DNA of 64,000 nt from Halomarina oriensis. Lineage in GTDB: Archaea > Halobacteriota > Halobacteria > Halobacteriales > Haloarculaceae. The position numbers and the translations under genes are program-made. Shown here in pieces: positions 7,452 through 17,123 of this stretch. Positions within the stretch are counted from its first letter, which is position 1; each line of letters begins with the position of its first letter. The DNA lies in contig NZ_WSZK01000015.1 in assembly GCF_009791395.1 (NCBI RefSeq), positions 682,001-746,000 of the forward strand, written 5' to 3'. The notes beneath the pieces are model-generated. The model searched no databases. It saw only the letters and a program-made list of their open reading frames with translations, and was not told the DNA's origin.

Positions 7452-8453
7452 ATGGGGGCAGACAATCTCGACGACTCGCTCACGACGCAGACTGAGAACT
7501 CGCCTCGTGAGTTGCTCGCACGGTCGTTCTTCTTCGTCTGTGCGTTCGTATCGATCCTGACGACCGTCGGTATCGTCTTCGTGCTCGTCACGGAGGCGAC
7601 GACGTTCTTCAGCGAGACCGCCGGACTCCGGGGGGTGACGGGACCGACCGTCTCCATCGTCGACTTCCTGACGGGGACGGAGTTCAGCATCGCCAGCGAG
7701 CAGTTCGGGGTGTTGCCGCTGCTCTCGGGGACGCTCGCCATCGTCGTCGGCGCGGCCGTCATCGCCCTCCCGCTGGGGGTGGCGACGGCCATCTACCTCA
7801 GCGAGTACGCCGACCCACAGACCCGGAAGTACCTGAAGCCGGCCCTCGAAATCCTCGCGGGCGTGCCGACGGTCATCTACGGCTACTTCGCCGTCGAGTA
7901 CATCACGCCGCTGCTCGAACGCTACCTCTTCCCCGACATCGGCTTCTTCAACGCGCTGTCGGCGAGCATCGTCGTCGGCATCATGATCATCCCGATGGTC
8001 TCTTCGATCTCCGAGGACGCGATGAGCGCGGTGCCCGACGACCTCCGGGAGGCCGGCTACGGGATGGGCGCGACGAAGTTCGACGTCTCGACGGGCATCG
8101 TCGTCCCCGCCGCCATCTCGGGCATCTTCTCGTCGTTCATCCTCGCCATCTCGCGGGCCATCGGCGAGACGATGGCCGTCACCATCGCCGCCGGTGCGTC
8201 GCCCAAACTCGTCGAGTTCGGGACAGTCGGTGCCGGCCCGGTGTCGGTGCCGTACCCCGACCCGGCGTACTTCCTCGAACCCATCCAGACGATGACCAGC
8301 GCGATGGTCCAACTGCTGTTCTCGGACATCACCGGCGGCGGCGTCGCCTACCGGAGCCTGTTCGGCATCGGTATCACGCTGTTCGTCATCACCCTGATAA
8401 TGAACGTGCTGAGTGACTGGGTCGCCAGCCGCTACCAGGAGGACTACGACTGA
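7452..8453 (+). CDS. pstC: phosphate ABC transporter permease PstC
   Basis: The 333-aa integral membrane protein has about six hydrophobic segments (first around residues 28-48). Its permease signature contains EAGYGMGATKFDVSTGIVVP followed by ISRAIGETMAVTIAAG, the EAA-type loop that docks on PstB. It forms half of the transmembrane channel for phosphate import. The stop codon shares its last base with the ATG of pstA, indicating coupled translation. Confidence 0.93.
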   Translation: MGADNLDDSLTTQTENSPRELLARSFFFVCAFVSILTTVGIVFVLVTEATTFFSETAGLRGVTGPTVSIVDFLTGTEFSIASEQFGVLPLLSGTLAIVVGAAVIALPLGVATAIYLSEYADPQTRKYLKPALEILAGVPTVIYGYFAVEYITPLLERYLFPDIGFFNALSASIVVGIMIIPMVSSISEDAMSAVPDDLREAGYGMGATKFDVSTGIVVPAAISGIFSSFILAISRAIGETMAVTIAAGASPKLVEFGTVGAGPVSVPYPDPAYFLEPIQTMTSAMVQLLFSDITGGGVAYRSLFGIGITLFVITLIMNVLSDWVASRYQEDYD

Positions 8454-10123
8454 TGGCCACCGACACGCGAACCACGGTCAGTGAGGGGTTCGGCGAGGTC
8501 AGCCGAACCGTCGGAACCGCCTTCCGCTACCTGCTGTTGGCCGCGACGCTGGTCGGCATCCTCGCCGTCGGCGTGCTGTTCGTCTACGTCGGGAACGACG
8601 CCATCCAGCCGCTCACCGCCGACCCCGGCTGGCACCTGACGTTCTTCCTGACGCTGGTCGTCCCGACGCTCGCCGTCGGGGGCGTCCTCCGGGCGCGTGC
8701 CGACGGGAGCTTCCGCGTCGGCCTCGAATCGCTCGGCCTGCTCGCCGTGATGCCGCTGTTCGCGGGTGGGGTCGCCACCCTCTTCCTGAGCGTGCTCCCG
8801 GCGCTGGTGACGTTCTCCTACGCCGTCGCGCTCGGCCTCGTCGTCGCCACCGTCGTCGCCCTCATGCGCTCGCGCCGGGTCGGGTTCGGCGCGAAACTGC
8901 TCGTCGTCGGTGTCGCCACCGTCGTCTCGCTGCTGTTCGTCCCGGGCATCATCCAGTCGCTGCCGTTCGTCCCCGTCGAGTGGCTGCTCGTCGCGCTCAC
9001 CCTCGGCACTCCCGTCGCGGCCATCGCCGGCGCGTACGCGACGTCGTCGTGGAACGACCGCCGGACCGGTCGCATCGCCGGCGCGGCCGCCCTCGGCGGC
9101 GTCGTCGCCGCCGGCCTGCTCGGCTCGCTGATCGGCTTCGGCGGCACCGCGGCGACCATCCTGGCGGCCGTCGCGGGCGTCCCGGTGGCGCTGTACGCCG
9201 CGACGGCCCTCGACCGGCATCCCGCCCGGCGCGACGGACTGCTCTTGCCTCTCACCGTCGTCGGCGGGATGCTCCTCGGCGCGTTCCTCGTCCGGACGGT
9301 CGGGTTCGCCGGCCCGGCGGCGTGGCTCGACTGGGCGTTCCTGACCGGCCCCAACAGCATCACCGCCGAGGACGCCGGCATCTACCCGGCGCTCGTCGGC
9401 AGCATCCTGCTGATGCTCATCGTCGCGCTACTCTCTTTCCCCGTCGGTATCGGCGCGGCCGTCTACCTCGAAGAGTACGCCCCCGACAGTCGACTGGCAC
9501 AGCTCATCGAGGTGAACATCGCCAACCTCGCGGGCGTCCCCAGCGTCGTCTACGGCCTGCTCGGCCTCGGCCTGCTCGCCCGGATGCTCGACGAGGGACT
9601 CCCGATACTCCCCGCGGCCATCGCCGACCCGCTGGGTCTCGAACCCGTCCGGGTCGGAGCCAACCTGTTCGGTATCGGGACCGTGTTCGTCGGCGGGATG
9701 ACGCTCTCGTTGCTCATCCTCCCCATCGTCATCATCTCCTCGCAGGAGGCGATTCGGTCCGTGCCGCCGTCCCAGCGACAGGCCTCCTACGGGATGGGCG
9801 CGACCCGCTGGCAGACCATCAGGAACGTCGTCCTGCCGAAGGCGTTCCCCGGCATCCTCACGGGGACCATCCTCGCGCTGGGTCGTGCCATCGGCGAGAC
9901 GGCACCACTGCTCGTCATCGGCGCACCCAACCAGTTCGGACTGCCCCAGGAACTGTCCTCGCGCGTCGGTGCGATGCCGCTGCAGATTTACGCGTGGGCG
10001 ACGACGTCCGGCACACCGGAGTTCTACGCGAAGGTGATTCCGGCGGGTGTCGTCGTGCTGCTCGTGGCGATGTTGGCGATGAACTCCGTCGCCATCGTCT
10101 TGCGAAACAGGTTCCAGAGCTAA
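8453..10123 (+). CDS. pstA: phosphate ABC transporter permease PstA, extended form
   Basis: At 556 aa it is nearly twice the length of bacterial PstA. Residues 1 to about 285 hold seven or eight extra hydrophobic segments without an ABC loop. The C-terminal about 270 residues are canonical Pst[41 protein letters not shown], and [17 protein letters not shown]. It pairs with PstC to form the channel. The N-terminal membrane domain has no assigned role. It is followed 10 nt later by pstB. Confidence 0.92.
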   Translation: MATDTRTTVSEGFGEVSRTVGTAFRYLLLAATLVGILAVGVLFVYVGNDAIQPLTADPGWHLTFFLTLVVPTLAVGGVLRARADGSFRVGLESLGLLAVMPLFAGGVATLFLSVLPALVTFSYAVALGLVVATVVALMRSRRVGFGAKLLVVGVATVVSLLFVPGIIQSLPFVPVEWLLVALTLGTPVAAIAGAYATSSWNDRRTGRIAGAAALGGVVAAGLLGSLIGFGGTAATILAAVAGVPVALYAATALDRHPARRDGLLLPLTVVGGMLLGAFLVRTVGFAGPAAWLDWAFLTGPNSITAEDAGIYPALVGSILLMLIVALLSFPVGIGAAVYLEEYAPDSRLAQLIEVNIANLAGVPSVVYGLLGLGLLARMLDEGLPILPAAIADPLGLEPVRVGANLFGIGTVFVGGMTLSLLILPIVIISSQEAIRSVPPSQRQASYGMGATRWQTIRNVVLPKAFPGILTGTILALGRAIGETAPLLVIGAPNQFGLPQELSSRVGAMPLQIYAWATTSGTPEFYAKVIPAGVVVLLVAMLAMNSVAIVLRNRFQS

Positions 10124-10133
10124 CACAGAGACA

Positions 10134-11009
10134 ATGACCACCGAAGACACGACAACGGAGACCGTGGCCGAAGAGAGCAGCAACGACCCGACGAACGACG
10201 ACATGCTCATCCAGACGGACGTGAGCGAGAGCGTCTCGGCGTCGGGCACCGAGTCGACGCGAACCATCGTCGAGTCCCGGAACGTCAACGTCTGGTACGA
10301 CGACGACCAGGCGCTCCAGGACATCTCGATGGAGATTCCCGAGAACCAGGTGACGGCGATGATCGGCCCCTCCGGCTGTGGCAAGTCGACGTTCCTTCGG
10401 TGTATCAACCGGATGAACGACCTCATCGACGCCGCTCGCGTCGAGGGCGAACTCTACCTCGGGGGCAAGAACGTCTACGACGCCGACGTCGACCCCGTCG
10501 CGCTCCGACGCCGGGTCGGCATGGTGTTCCAGAAACCCAACCCGTTCCCCAAATCCATCCGCGAGAACGTCCTCTACGGACTGAAGGTGCAGGGCATCGA
10601 GGTCGACGAGGACGAAATCGTCGAACAGTCGCTCCGTCGAGCGGCACTCTGGGACGAGGTGAAAGACCGCCTCGACGAGTCCGGTCTCGAACTCTCCGGC
10701 GGCCAGCAACAGCGCCTCTGTATCGCCCGTGCCATCGCGCCGGACCCCGAGGTGCTGTTGATGGACGAACCGGCGAGCGCGCTCGACCCCATCGCCACCT
10801 CACAGATCGAGGACCTCATCGACGACCTGGCCGAGCAGTACACCGTCGTCATCGTCACGCACAACATGCAGCAGGCGGCGCGTATCTCGGACAAGACCGC
10901 CGTCTTCCTCACGGGCGGGGAACTCGTCGAGTTCGACGACACCCAGAAGATCTTCGAGAACCCCGAGAGCGACCGAGTCGAGGACTACATCACCGGGAAG
11001 TTCGGGTAG
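10134..11009 (+). CDS. pstB: phosphate ABC transporter ATPase
   Basis: The 291-aa nucleotide-binding subunit has Walker A GPSGCGKS (about residues 78-85), the Q-loop in [12 protein letters not shown], the ABC signature LSGGQQQR, Walker [13 protein letters not shown] and the H-switch [10 protein letters not shown]. The 45-residue acidic N-terminal extension, rich in Thr/Glu, is longer than in bacterial PstB. It drives phosphate import with PstCA. No phoU follows, although PhoU usually accompanies this operon. Confidence 0.94.
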   Translation: MTTEDTTTETVAEESSNDPTNDDMLIQTDVSESVSASGTESTRTIVESRNVNVWYDDDQALQDISMEIPENQVTAMIGPSGCGKSTFLRCINRMNDLIDAARVEGELYLGGKNVYDADVDPVALRRRVGMVFQKPNPFPKSIRENVLYGLKVQGIEVDEDEIVEQSLRRAALWDEVKDRLDESGLELSGGQQQRLCIARAIAPDPEVLLMDEPASALDPIATSQIEDLIDDLAEQYTVVIVTHNMQQAARISDKTAVFLTGGELVEFDDTQKIFENPESDRVEDYITGKFG

Positions 11010-11318
11010 TTCGACCCGCTGCCGACGAGTGTCGTCGTCTCCACGAGCGCCGCCGGGGCCGACCGCCCGAGGCTTCCCGTAATCGAGCCGAACGGAGCCG
11101 TCAGTAGTTCGATAGAGACCACTTAGCGAGCTACGTCACCCCGAGTCCTGTGGTCAACTGGCGCGTGGTAACCCCCGAGACGTGGGGCGACCCGCTACTG
11201 TCTGTGTTTCCCTGGCGGTCGACGCGCCCCCGTCGGTCGTGTGCGCACACCCCCGGCACACACGACCCCGTTCTCGCCGACCGCGTCGCGCCGACGACTC
11301 CACTGACCGCCGCGTCGA
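11010..11318. other. intergenic region between convergent pstB and ask, with one hairpin
   Basis: I see no gene in these 309 bases. GGTCGTGTG (11235-11243) and CACACGACC (11259-11267) form a perfect 9-bp stem with a 15-base loop and could mark a 3' end for either convergent gene. No U-run follows. Confidence 0.4.
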
Positions 11319-12503
11319 TTACTCCGTGAACTCCTCTTGGACGATGCGGAGTGCCTGTTCGCGGTCGTTCCACCGGACGAAGATGGCGACGCTCGTCGCA
11401 CTCGTCAGGAGGTCGTGGATGGTGATGTGCTGGTCGGCCAGCGGGTCGACGATCTGACGGATGACGCCCGGTCGGTTCGGGAGTTCCCCGCCGGTGACGC
11501 GGATGACGGCGACCGCAGGGTCGACGGTGACGCTCGACAGCGTCGCCTCCTCGACGACCTCGTCGTGGAGCACCGTCTCGGCCTGTTCGGCGAGCGACTG
11601 GTCGACGTAGTACGTGATGGAGTCCATCCCGCTGGCGACGGCGTCGATGTTGATGTCCGCCTCCGTCAGCGCCTTCGAGAGCCGTGCGAGGATGCCCGGC
11701 TGGTTCCGGATGGCTCGTCCGGCGATGGTGAGACAGGCCAGTGGCTCCTCCCGGAGGTCGATGAGGTTCTCGAACTGCCCCTCGACGCTCGTCCCACCGG
11801 CCAGCAGGTCGCCGTGCTGGTAGTGCGAGACGCGGACGCCGAGGTTCTCGGTCTTGTACGACAGTGCCGACGGCGCGATGACCTCCGCACCGCGGAACGA
11901 GAGGTTCCGCAGTTCGTCGACGGTTATCTGCCCGACGTTGCGTGCCCCCTCGACGACGGCCGGGTCGCCGGTCATGACGCCCTCGACGTCGGTGACGATG
12001 ACCACCTCGTCGGCGTCCATGTAGTTGCCGAGCATCACCGCGGTGGTGTCCGACCCGCCGCGGCCGAGGGTCGTCACGTTGCCCGCGTGGTCCTGTGCGA
12101 GGAAGCCGGTGATGACCGGGACGACGCCGTCGAGACGGTCGGCAAGCGCCTTCGCCCGTCGGGTCGTCTCCTCGACGTCCACCTCGCCGCGTGCGTCGGT
12201 GATGACCGGCCACGCGGCGCTGCCCGGTTCGACGACCAGCGCGTCGACGCCGCGGGCGGCGAGAGCGGCCTTCAGCATCCGGACCGAGGTTCGCTCGCCC
12301 ATCGAGACGATTTCGGCGCGGTCCTTCTCGTCGGCGTCGAAGCTGATTGCGTCGAGTAGGAAGTCGGTCGTGCTCCCCATCGCGCTGGCGACGATGGCGA
12401 CTTCGTGGCCCGACTCGACGGCGTTGGCGACGGAGTCGGCCGCCCGGTTCACCCGGTCGCCGTTGCCGAGGCTCGTCCCACCGAACTTCGCTACGACTCG
12501 CAT
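11319..12503 (-). CDS. lysC: aspartate kinase
   Basis: The 394-aa enzyme phosphorylates aspartate at the entry to threonine, methionine and lysine synthesis. The kinase domain opens with VVAKFGGTSL and contains TLGRGGSDTTAV and VIVTDVEGVMTGDP. Two C-terminal ACT domains (about 255-315 and 330-394, with RNQPGILARLSKAL and NRPGVIRQIVDPL) bind the feedback amino acid. Length and order match archaeal Ask. It is monocistronic, facing away from the GNAT gene. Confidence 0.9.
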   Translation of the reverse strand: MRVVAKFGGTSLGNGDRVNRAADSVANAVESGHEVAIVASAMGSTTDFLLDAISFDADEKDRAEIVSMGERTSVRMLKAALAARGVDALVVEPGSAAWPVITDARGEVDVEETTRRAKALADRLDGVVPVITGFLAQDHAGNVTTLGRGGSDTTAVMLGNYMDADEVVIVTDVEGVMTGDPAVVEGARNVGQITVDELRNLSFRGAEVIAPSALSYKTENLGVRVSHYQHGDLLAGGTSVEGQFENLIDLREEPLACLTIAGRAIRNQPGILARLSKALTEADINIDAVASGMDSITYYVDQSLAEQAETVLHDEVVEEATLSSVTVDPAVAVIRVTGGELPNRPGVIRQIVDPLADQHITIHDLLTSATSVAIFVRWNDREQALRIVQEEFTE

Positions 12504-12652
12504 ACGTCCCCTCGACGTCGAAGGCGTCGGTCGAGCACCGGTCGGTCCGCGAGCGGCCGCTTTCGCGTGTCAATCATTGCCGTGAGAACGGTGCCGTCGT
12601 GCATAAGCGAACGGAATCGGACGAAGCATTGCCGGTGGCGGCGGCGAGTGGG

Positions 12653-12660
12653 GGATTTAT
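12653..12660 (+). promoter_or_regulatory. TATA box of the GNAT-family gene
   Basis: GGATTTAT lies about 31 bases before the ATG at 12688, the spacing of a leaderless haloarchaeal promoter. It supports that start over the GTG at 12664, which would be upstream of the expected transcription start. Confidence 0.5.
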
Positions 12661-12687
12661 GCCGTGGCAGAAGCTAGCAAGCGAACG

Positions 12688-13071
12688 ATGCAGGTGCGGG
12701 ACGCAGTCGAGGCCGACGCCGAACGCCTCGCGGAACTGACGGGCCGGCCACGAGACGTGATGCGCAATCTCGTCCACGACCGGACGGTCCGTGTGGGCGT
12801 CGCCGACGACGCCATCGCCGGGTTCGTGAGCTTCGACGCCGAGCGCGAGACGGTGTACGTCACCCAACTCGAAGGCGAGTGCGACGTCTGTGAGCAACTG
12901 CTCGAAGAACCCATCCGGTTCGCCCGCGGTGAGTCGATGGCCGTCGAACTCCTCCTCCCGGAGCACGACGACAACCGCCGCGACGCCGTCGAGAACCACG
13001 GCTTCGAGAGCAGCGGGAGCGGCCCACGCTTCGAGGGGACGCCCACGGTTCGCTACCGGTTGGCCTCCTGA
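12688..13071 (+). CDS. GNAT-like N-acetyltransferase family protein
   Basis: The 127-aa protein begins MQVRDAVEADAERLAELTG, the usual beta1-alpha1 of GNAT acyltransferases, and continues with IAGFVSFDAE and a VYVTQLEG strand. The C-terminal half is compatible with the CoA-binding helix, though the classic Q/RxxGxG/A motif is not clear, replaced by EPIRFARGESM. It may acetylate a small molecule or have lost activity. It ends in a hairpin followed by a T-run. Confidence 0.5.
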   Translation: MQVRDAVEADAERLAELTGRPRDVMRNLVHDRTVRVGVADDAIAGFVSFDAERETVYVTQLEGECDVCEQLLEEPIRFARGESMAVELLLPEHDDNRRDAVENHGFESSGSGPRFEGTPTVRYRLAS

Positions 13072-13198
13072 ACGGGACGACAGACGACGCGTGGGGCGTC
13101 GTCCGAGGAGCGGAGGCTGTACGGTAGCGGTGCTGCTGCTGTGCGGTGGCACGGTGTGTTGTACCGCGAACGAACGCAGTGAGCGAGCGGGCCAAGGA

Positions 13199-13234
13199 AT
13201 CACCGAGCGCAGCGAGGTGATGCCGCGGGTTTTT
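13199..13234 (+). terminator. hairpin plus T-run downstream of the GNAT gene
   Basis: ATCACC (13199-13204) and GGTGAT (13216-13221) form a 6-bp stem, followed within ten bases by TTTTT (about 13230-13234). T-runs are the main archaeal termination signal. It lies between convergent genes. Confidence 0.45.
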
Positions 13235-13320
13235 AGTCCAGGTTTTGCCAGTGAGCCACGAGTGACCGCGCGGCGGAGCCGAGCGTGTCACTCGCGTGCG
13301 AACGCAGCAAAACGTGGGTG

Positions 13321-13947
13321 TTAACAGACCGGCTTCGGATTGACGCCCATCCCCTCCAGACGGTCGGTGTACTCCTCGTAGGCCGCCTGAATCGCACCGC
13401 TCGCGGCGTCGGCGGCGCGGTCCCAGTCCTCGTCGCGCTCACAGCACGAGTCGAGCAGCGAGAGCGCCCGGTCGAGTTGGCCCTCCAGGTCGCTGTTCAT
13501 CTCCCGAATCTTCCCGGTCGTCGTCGGGTCGGCCTGTCCGACGAAGAAGCCGACGAGTTGGTCCTTGGACCTCTCGGCGGCGAGCGTCCGCCCGAGGAAC
13601 CCGCCGGCGCGCTCGACGGTGCTCTCCTGTTCGCGGAGGAACTGCTGGATGGCGGGCACCTCGCTCACCGTGACGTCCTCGCCGAGTAACTCCGAGACGA
13701 GTTCGTAGTGCTCCTGTTCCTCCTCGGCGACGGCGGCGAACGTCTCGCCTGCGTCGCCGTCTTCGTCCTCGCCCCACCCTTCGTACGTCTCCCACGCGGC
13801 ACGTTCGGCCTCCGCGGTGGCACGGAGGACGGTGTCGCGTTCGATGTCCCCGCCCGTGTCGGCGTAGAGCGCCTTCGACGACCCGAGACGGGAGAGGGCG
13901 GTGCGGTTGTCCTCACGGATCCTGTCGGCGAACTCCTCGGTGGTCAT
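13321..13947 (-). CDS. ferritin-like / rubrerythrin-like four-helix protein
   Basis: The 208-aa helical protein has ERAAWETYEGW and EEEQEHYELV, Glu/His pairs with spacing resembling the diiron ligands of ferritin-like proteins, plus a further Glu-rich helix around SDLEGQLDRAL. The start at 13947 (MTTEEFADRI) gives a compact helical N-terminus; an in-frame ATG 18 codons earlier adds only unstructured sequence. The C-terminus has the Cys pair SCC and a final Cys. A role in iron or peroxide handling is possible but unproven. Confidence 0.45.
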   Translation of the reverse strand: MTTEEFADRIREDNRTALSRLGSSKALYADTGGDIERDTVLRATAEAERAAWETYEGWGEDEDGDAGETFAAVAEEEQEHYELVSELLGEDVTVSEVPAIQQFLREQESTVERAGGFLGRTLAAERSKDQLVGFFVGQADPTTTGKIREMNSDLEGQLDRALSLLDSCCERDEDWDRAADAASGAIQAAYEEYTDRLEGMGVNPKPVC

Positions 13948-14052
13948 GACGCGGGCTACGACCGGTGACGGTTTGTAGCCACCGGGATCGGCGGTTTTCA
14001 CGCGGTGACGCCGACGGGATAGCGTTTTGTCGCCGCGACGTGTGCCCGTGGT

Positions 14053-14499
14053 ATGGACCGCGTGCCAAGCGTCGTCGCCGGCGGCATCGCCGGAACCGCC
14101 GTCCTCTCGCTACTGTTGATTCTCCTGGAGGTCCAGACCCGCGAGCAGATACTGGTCTTCGACGTCATCGCCCGGTTCGTCGGCGTCCCCGACCAGCAGG
14201 CCGTCGGCTTCGTCGTCTTCCTGCTCGCCGGGTGTGTCGCGTGGCCGCTGGTGTTCGTCGCCGTCGAGCAGTACATCCCCGGTGGCCCCGACCCGGCGGC
14301 GCGGGGCGTCGTGCTGGCGATTCCGCTCTGGATAGCGTTCGACATCGCCGGGCGTGGCGACATCGCCGGGCCGCTACTGCTGGTCTACGTCGCGCTGACG
14401 TTCGTCGCGCACGTCGCCTACGGGTGGGTGATGGGCGCGGTGTACGCACATCTCCACAGCGGGACCGAACTCCCCCGCGAGGAGTACAGCTACGGCTGA
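14053..14499 (+). CDS. four-helix membrane protein upstream of the cytochrome oxidase gene
   Basis: The 148-aa product has four hydrophobic segments, about residues 7-25, 50-72, 85-100 and 112-132, and a short polar tail. I recognise it as a haloarchaeal conserved membrane protein (perhaps the DUF6789-type group) without known function. It lies 146 nt before the haem-copper oxidase subunit I on the same strand, so a role in oxidase assembly or electron transport is conceivable from position only. Confidence 0.5.
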   Translation: MDRVPSVVAGGIAGTAVLSLLLILLEVQTREQILVFDVIARFVGVPDQQAVGFVVFLLAGCVAWPLVFVAVEQYIPGGPDPAARGVVLAIPLWIAFDIAGRGDIAGPLLLVYVALTFVAHVAYGWVMGAVYAHLHSGTELPREEYSYG

Positions 14500-14645
14500 G
14501 GCCGACGACCCACCGTCGAGAGAGACTGTCGAGGGACGAACGAGGTCCCTCGAAAGACGACGAAAACCGCCGGACGCTACGCCGCCTCAACCTATTTGAC
14601 GTCTCCGCTCGGACGTGCCGTACGAGTCCCCGCGACTCGCTCACT

Positions 14646-16412
14646 ATGGTATCTGTCCAGACGATTCCTGGCCTTCTCATCGCCGGTGCGTTGCTGTCCG
14701 TGCTCGTCCTCGTCGGCGTCTATCGAGGGTCGGCGCGACGGACGGTGCCCGACGGTGGCTACGCGCGGCCGGGAGAGACGGCGACGGAGACGGCGAAACC
14801 GAGCGGCGTGCTCCGGTGGCTGACGACGGTCGACCACCGCGACATCGGCCTCATGTACATCTTCTTCGGGACCGCTGCCGCGCTGTGGGGCGGGACCGAC
14901 GCGATGATGGCCCGGACGGAGCTCCTGACGCCCGCCGAGACTATCTGGGGCAGCGAGACGTACAACGCGCTGTTCACCACCCACGGCATCACGATGATAT
15001 TCTTCTTCGTCGTGCCGGTGTTCACGGGCATCGCCAACTACTTCCTGCCCGTTCTCATCGACGCCGACGACATGGCGTTCCCGCGCATCAACGCCATCGC
15101 GTTCTGGCTGTTGCCGCCGTCGTTCCTGCTGGTTCGGGGTGGGTTGCTGACGGAGGTGTTCGCCAAAATCGTCGAACCGGCGCTGGGTGCGCTCGTCGAC
15201 CCGCTGTTCGCGTTACGACCGGTGACGCTCTCGTGGACGATGTACGCGCCGCTGTCGTACGCACAGACGAACCCACAGGTCGACTTCGTCCTGCTGGGGC
15301 TACATCTCTCGGGCATCGCCACGACGCTCGGGGCCATCAACTTCATCGTCACCATCTTCACCGAGCGTGGCGACGGCATCGACTGGGCCAATCTCGACAT
15401 CTTCTCGTGGACGATGCTCACCCAGTCGGCCATCATCCTGTTCGCGTTCCCGCTGCTCGGGAGCGCACTCATCATGCTCCTGATGGACCGCAACTTCGGG
15501 ACGACGTTCTTCGCGCTGGAGGGCGGCGGCCCCATCCTCTGGCAACACCTGTTCTGGTTCTGGGGGCATCCGGAGGTGTACATCCTCTTCCTCCCGGCGA
15601 CGGGGCTGACGAGCCTCATCCTCCCGAAGTTCGCGGGTCGGAAGCTGTTCGGCTTCAAGTTCATCGTCTACTCGACGCTCGCCATCGGCGTGATGAGCTT
15701 CGGCGTCTGGGCCCACCACATGTTCACGACGGGCCTCGACCCGCGCATCAAGGTGTCGTTCATGGCCGTCACCATCGCCATCGCCATCCCGAGCGCCGTC
15801 AAGACGTTCAACTGGATGACGACGATGTGGGAGGGGGCCATCAAACTCACCGCGCCCATGGTGTTGCTCATCGGCGGTATCGGGACGTTCATCATCGGCG
15901 GCGTCACCGGCGTCTTCCTCGCCTCCATCCCCGTCGACATGGCGTTCCAGGGCACCTACTACATCGTCGGCCACTTCCACTTCATCATCATGGGCATCAT
16001 CGCGATGGCGATGCTCGCCGCCAGCTACTACTGGTACCCCATCCTCACCCGTCGAATGTACGACCGACGACTGGCGATGGCGCAGGCGCTCGTCCTCATC
16101 GTCGGCGTCACCATCACGTTCAGCACCCAACTCCTGCTGGGCTACCTCGGGATGCCCCGTCGGTACGCCGAGTACCCCGAGCAGTTCACCCTGCTCCACC
16201 AGGCGTCGACCATCGGCGCGTACATCATGATGACCTCGGTGGCGATGTGGGCGGTCAACATGGTCCAGTCGCTGCGGACCGGCCCCATCGTGATGGACGC
16301 CGACGTCTGGCGGCTGAAAGAGACCGACCAGTTCACCCGCGAGTGGCAGTGGTTCGAGCGGAGACTCGAGGAGCGTCGTGGGTTCGACACCAACCCCTCC
16401 GAGGACGACTGA
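14646..16412 (+). CDS. coxA: haem-copper oxidase (cytochrome c oxidase) subunit I
   Basis: The 588-aa protein has about 12 membrane helices. Redox ligands are all visible: H113 (THGITM) and H445 for the low-spin haem; H308 with Y312 (WGHPEVY, the cross-linked His-Tyr pair), H357 and H358 (AHHMF) for CuB; and H443 (GHFHF) for the active-site haem. D142 (DDMAFPR), E310 and K386 suggest intact proton channels, hence an aa3-type A-family enzyme. It pumps protons while reducing oxygen. The ATG at 14646 is correct; in-frame sequence upstream overlaps the previous gene antisense to nothing conserved. No subunit II or III gene lies nearby. Confidence 0.93.
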   Translation: MVSVQTIPGLLIAGALLSVLVLVGVYRGSARRTVPDGGYARPGETATETAKPSGVLRWLTTVDHRDIGLMYIFFGTAAALWGGTDAMMARTELLTPAETIWGSETYNALFTTHGITMIFFFVVPVFTGIANYFLPVLIDADDMAFPRINAIAFWLLPPSFLLVRGGLLTEVFAKIVEPALGALVDPLFALRPVTLSWTMYAPLSYAQTNPQVDFVLLGLHLSGIATTLGAINFIVTIFTERGDGIDWANLDIFSWTMLTQSAIILFAFPLLGSALIMLLMDRNFGTTFFALEGGGPILWQHLFWFWGHPEVYILFLPATGLTSLILPKFAGRKLFGFKFIVYSTLAIGVMSFGVWAHHMFTTGLDPRIKVSFMAVTIAIAIPSAVKTFNWMTTMWEGAIKLTAPMVLLIGGIGTFIIGGVTGVFLASIPVDMAFQGTYYIVGHFHFIIMGIIAMAMLAASYYWYPILTRRMYDRRLAMAQALVLIVGVTITFSTQLLLGYLGMPRRYAEYPEQFTLLHQASTIGAYIMMTSVAMWAVNMVQSLRTGPIVMDADVWRLKETDQFTREWQWFERRLEERRGFDTNPSEDD

Positions 16413-16557
16413 GACGGCCGCTCTCGGTCGGCACGAGGAAAGGCCACTACATATCAAGGGGTCACTTGCCTCCTCGAATCGCACGAGGGGACGGCGACGG
16501 TGATTCGCTCTCGCAACCCGGCAGTGTACCCCGCCGGGACCGTTGTACTCGAACGAG

Positions 16558-16728
16558 ATGAACCGACGAATCCTGATCTGTACGGACTGCGAACAGGTCA
16601 TCGCCGGCCGTGTCGAGGATGATGGTTCGATAATCCTCCCGCTGGCGGACAACACCTGCAACTGTGGCGGTGACAGCTTCGACGTCGTCGAAGCGTCCAG
16701 TGACCCCGTCGACGCCGCGCCGGGGTGA
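16558..16728 (+). CDS. small zinc-ribbon-like protein, 56 aa
   Basis: MNRRILICTDCEQVIAGRV carries a CxxC pair, and CNCGG about 25 residues later gives a second CxC pair. This can bind one zinc, as in the many haloarchaeal zinc-finger micro-proteins. The tail is acidic. An in-frame GTG 15 bases upstream is less likely than the ATG at 16558. Its role is unknown; it follows the oxidase gene by 145 nt on the same strand. Confidence 0.5.
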   Translation: MNRRILICTDCEQVIAGRVEDDGSIILPLADNTCNCGGDSFDVVEASSDPVDAAPG

Positions 16729-17123
16729 ACGACCGACACCTGTCGTCCGTCGAGGAGTAGCGGGAGCGCTCCCGTCTCGCCTCGTGTCACGGGGGCCGAC
16801 CACGATGCTCAGGTAGAGAAATATCGACGTGCTATCGACTCCGACCGACGAGGAGTCGCTCCTCTCCGCGGGTCGCGTCGTTTCTCGTTCCACTACGAGG
16901 CGTCGTGCACTGACGCTTACTCGGCCTCGCCCTGCTCGCGGGCCTTCGGCCCGCTCGCGTTTCCGAGGCTTCCTCCGTCGCTCCGCTCAGTCGTCAGCCT
17001 CGCCGTTCTCCGCGGGTCGCTGTCGTCACCGGCGACACAGTCGCCGGTTTCCAGCGAGACCTTCGGTCTCGCCCGACTCCCCGCTCCGATTCGAGGCGGA
17101 GTTCGCCTTGCTCACTCCGCCTC
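16729..17123 (-). repeat. non-coding region with a cluster of perfect hairpins
   Basis: I see no gene here. Reading the minus strand from the end of the sulfurtransferase gene, at least four exact stems follow one another: a 10-bp stem (17093-17102 with 17114-17123, overlapping the stop codon), an 8-bp stem with a GAA loop (17054-17061 with 17065-17072), a 9-bp stem with a 3-base loop (17028-17036 with 17040-17048) and a 7-bp stem with a GAA loop (16938-16944 with 16948-16954). A weaker 7-bp stem lies between. No long T-run is present. Confidence 0.6.

Noticed and set aside
12596-12606. Partial purine-motif match (TCGTGCATA) upstream of aspartate kinase and the GNAT gene
   Set aside because: Only 9 of 12 bases match, there is no inverted partner, and the neighbouring genes are not purine genes.
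13965-14645. An N-terminal extension of the oxidase subunit I into the preceding region
   Set aside because: The in-frame upstream sequence is Arg-rich and overlaps the membrane protein gene in another frame. The canonical start with the first helix is the ATG at 14646.
15300-16790. A long antisense ORF across the oxidase gene (and similar long antisense frames across many genes)
   Set aside because: These are mirror images produced by strong third-position GC bias; their translations are low-complexity in His, Arg and Asp.
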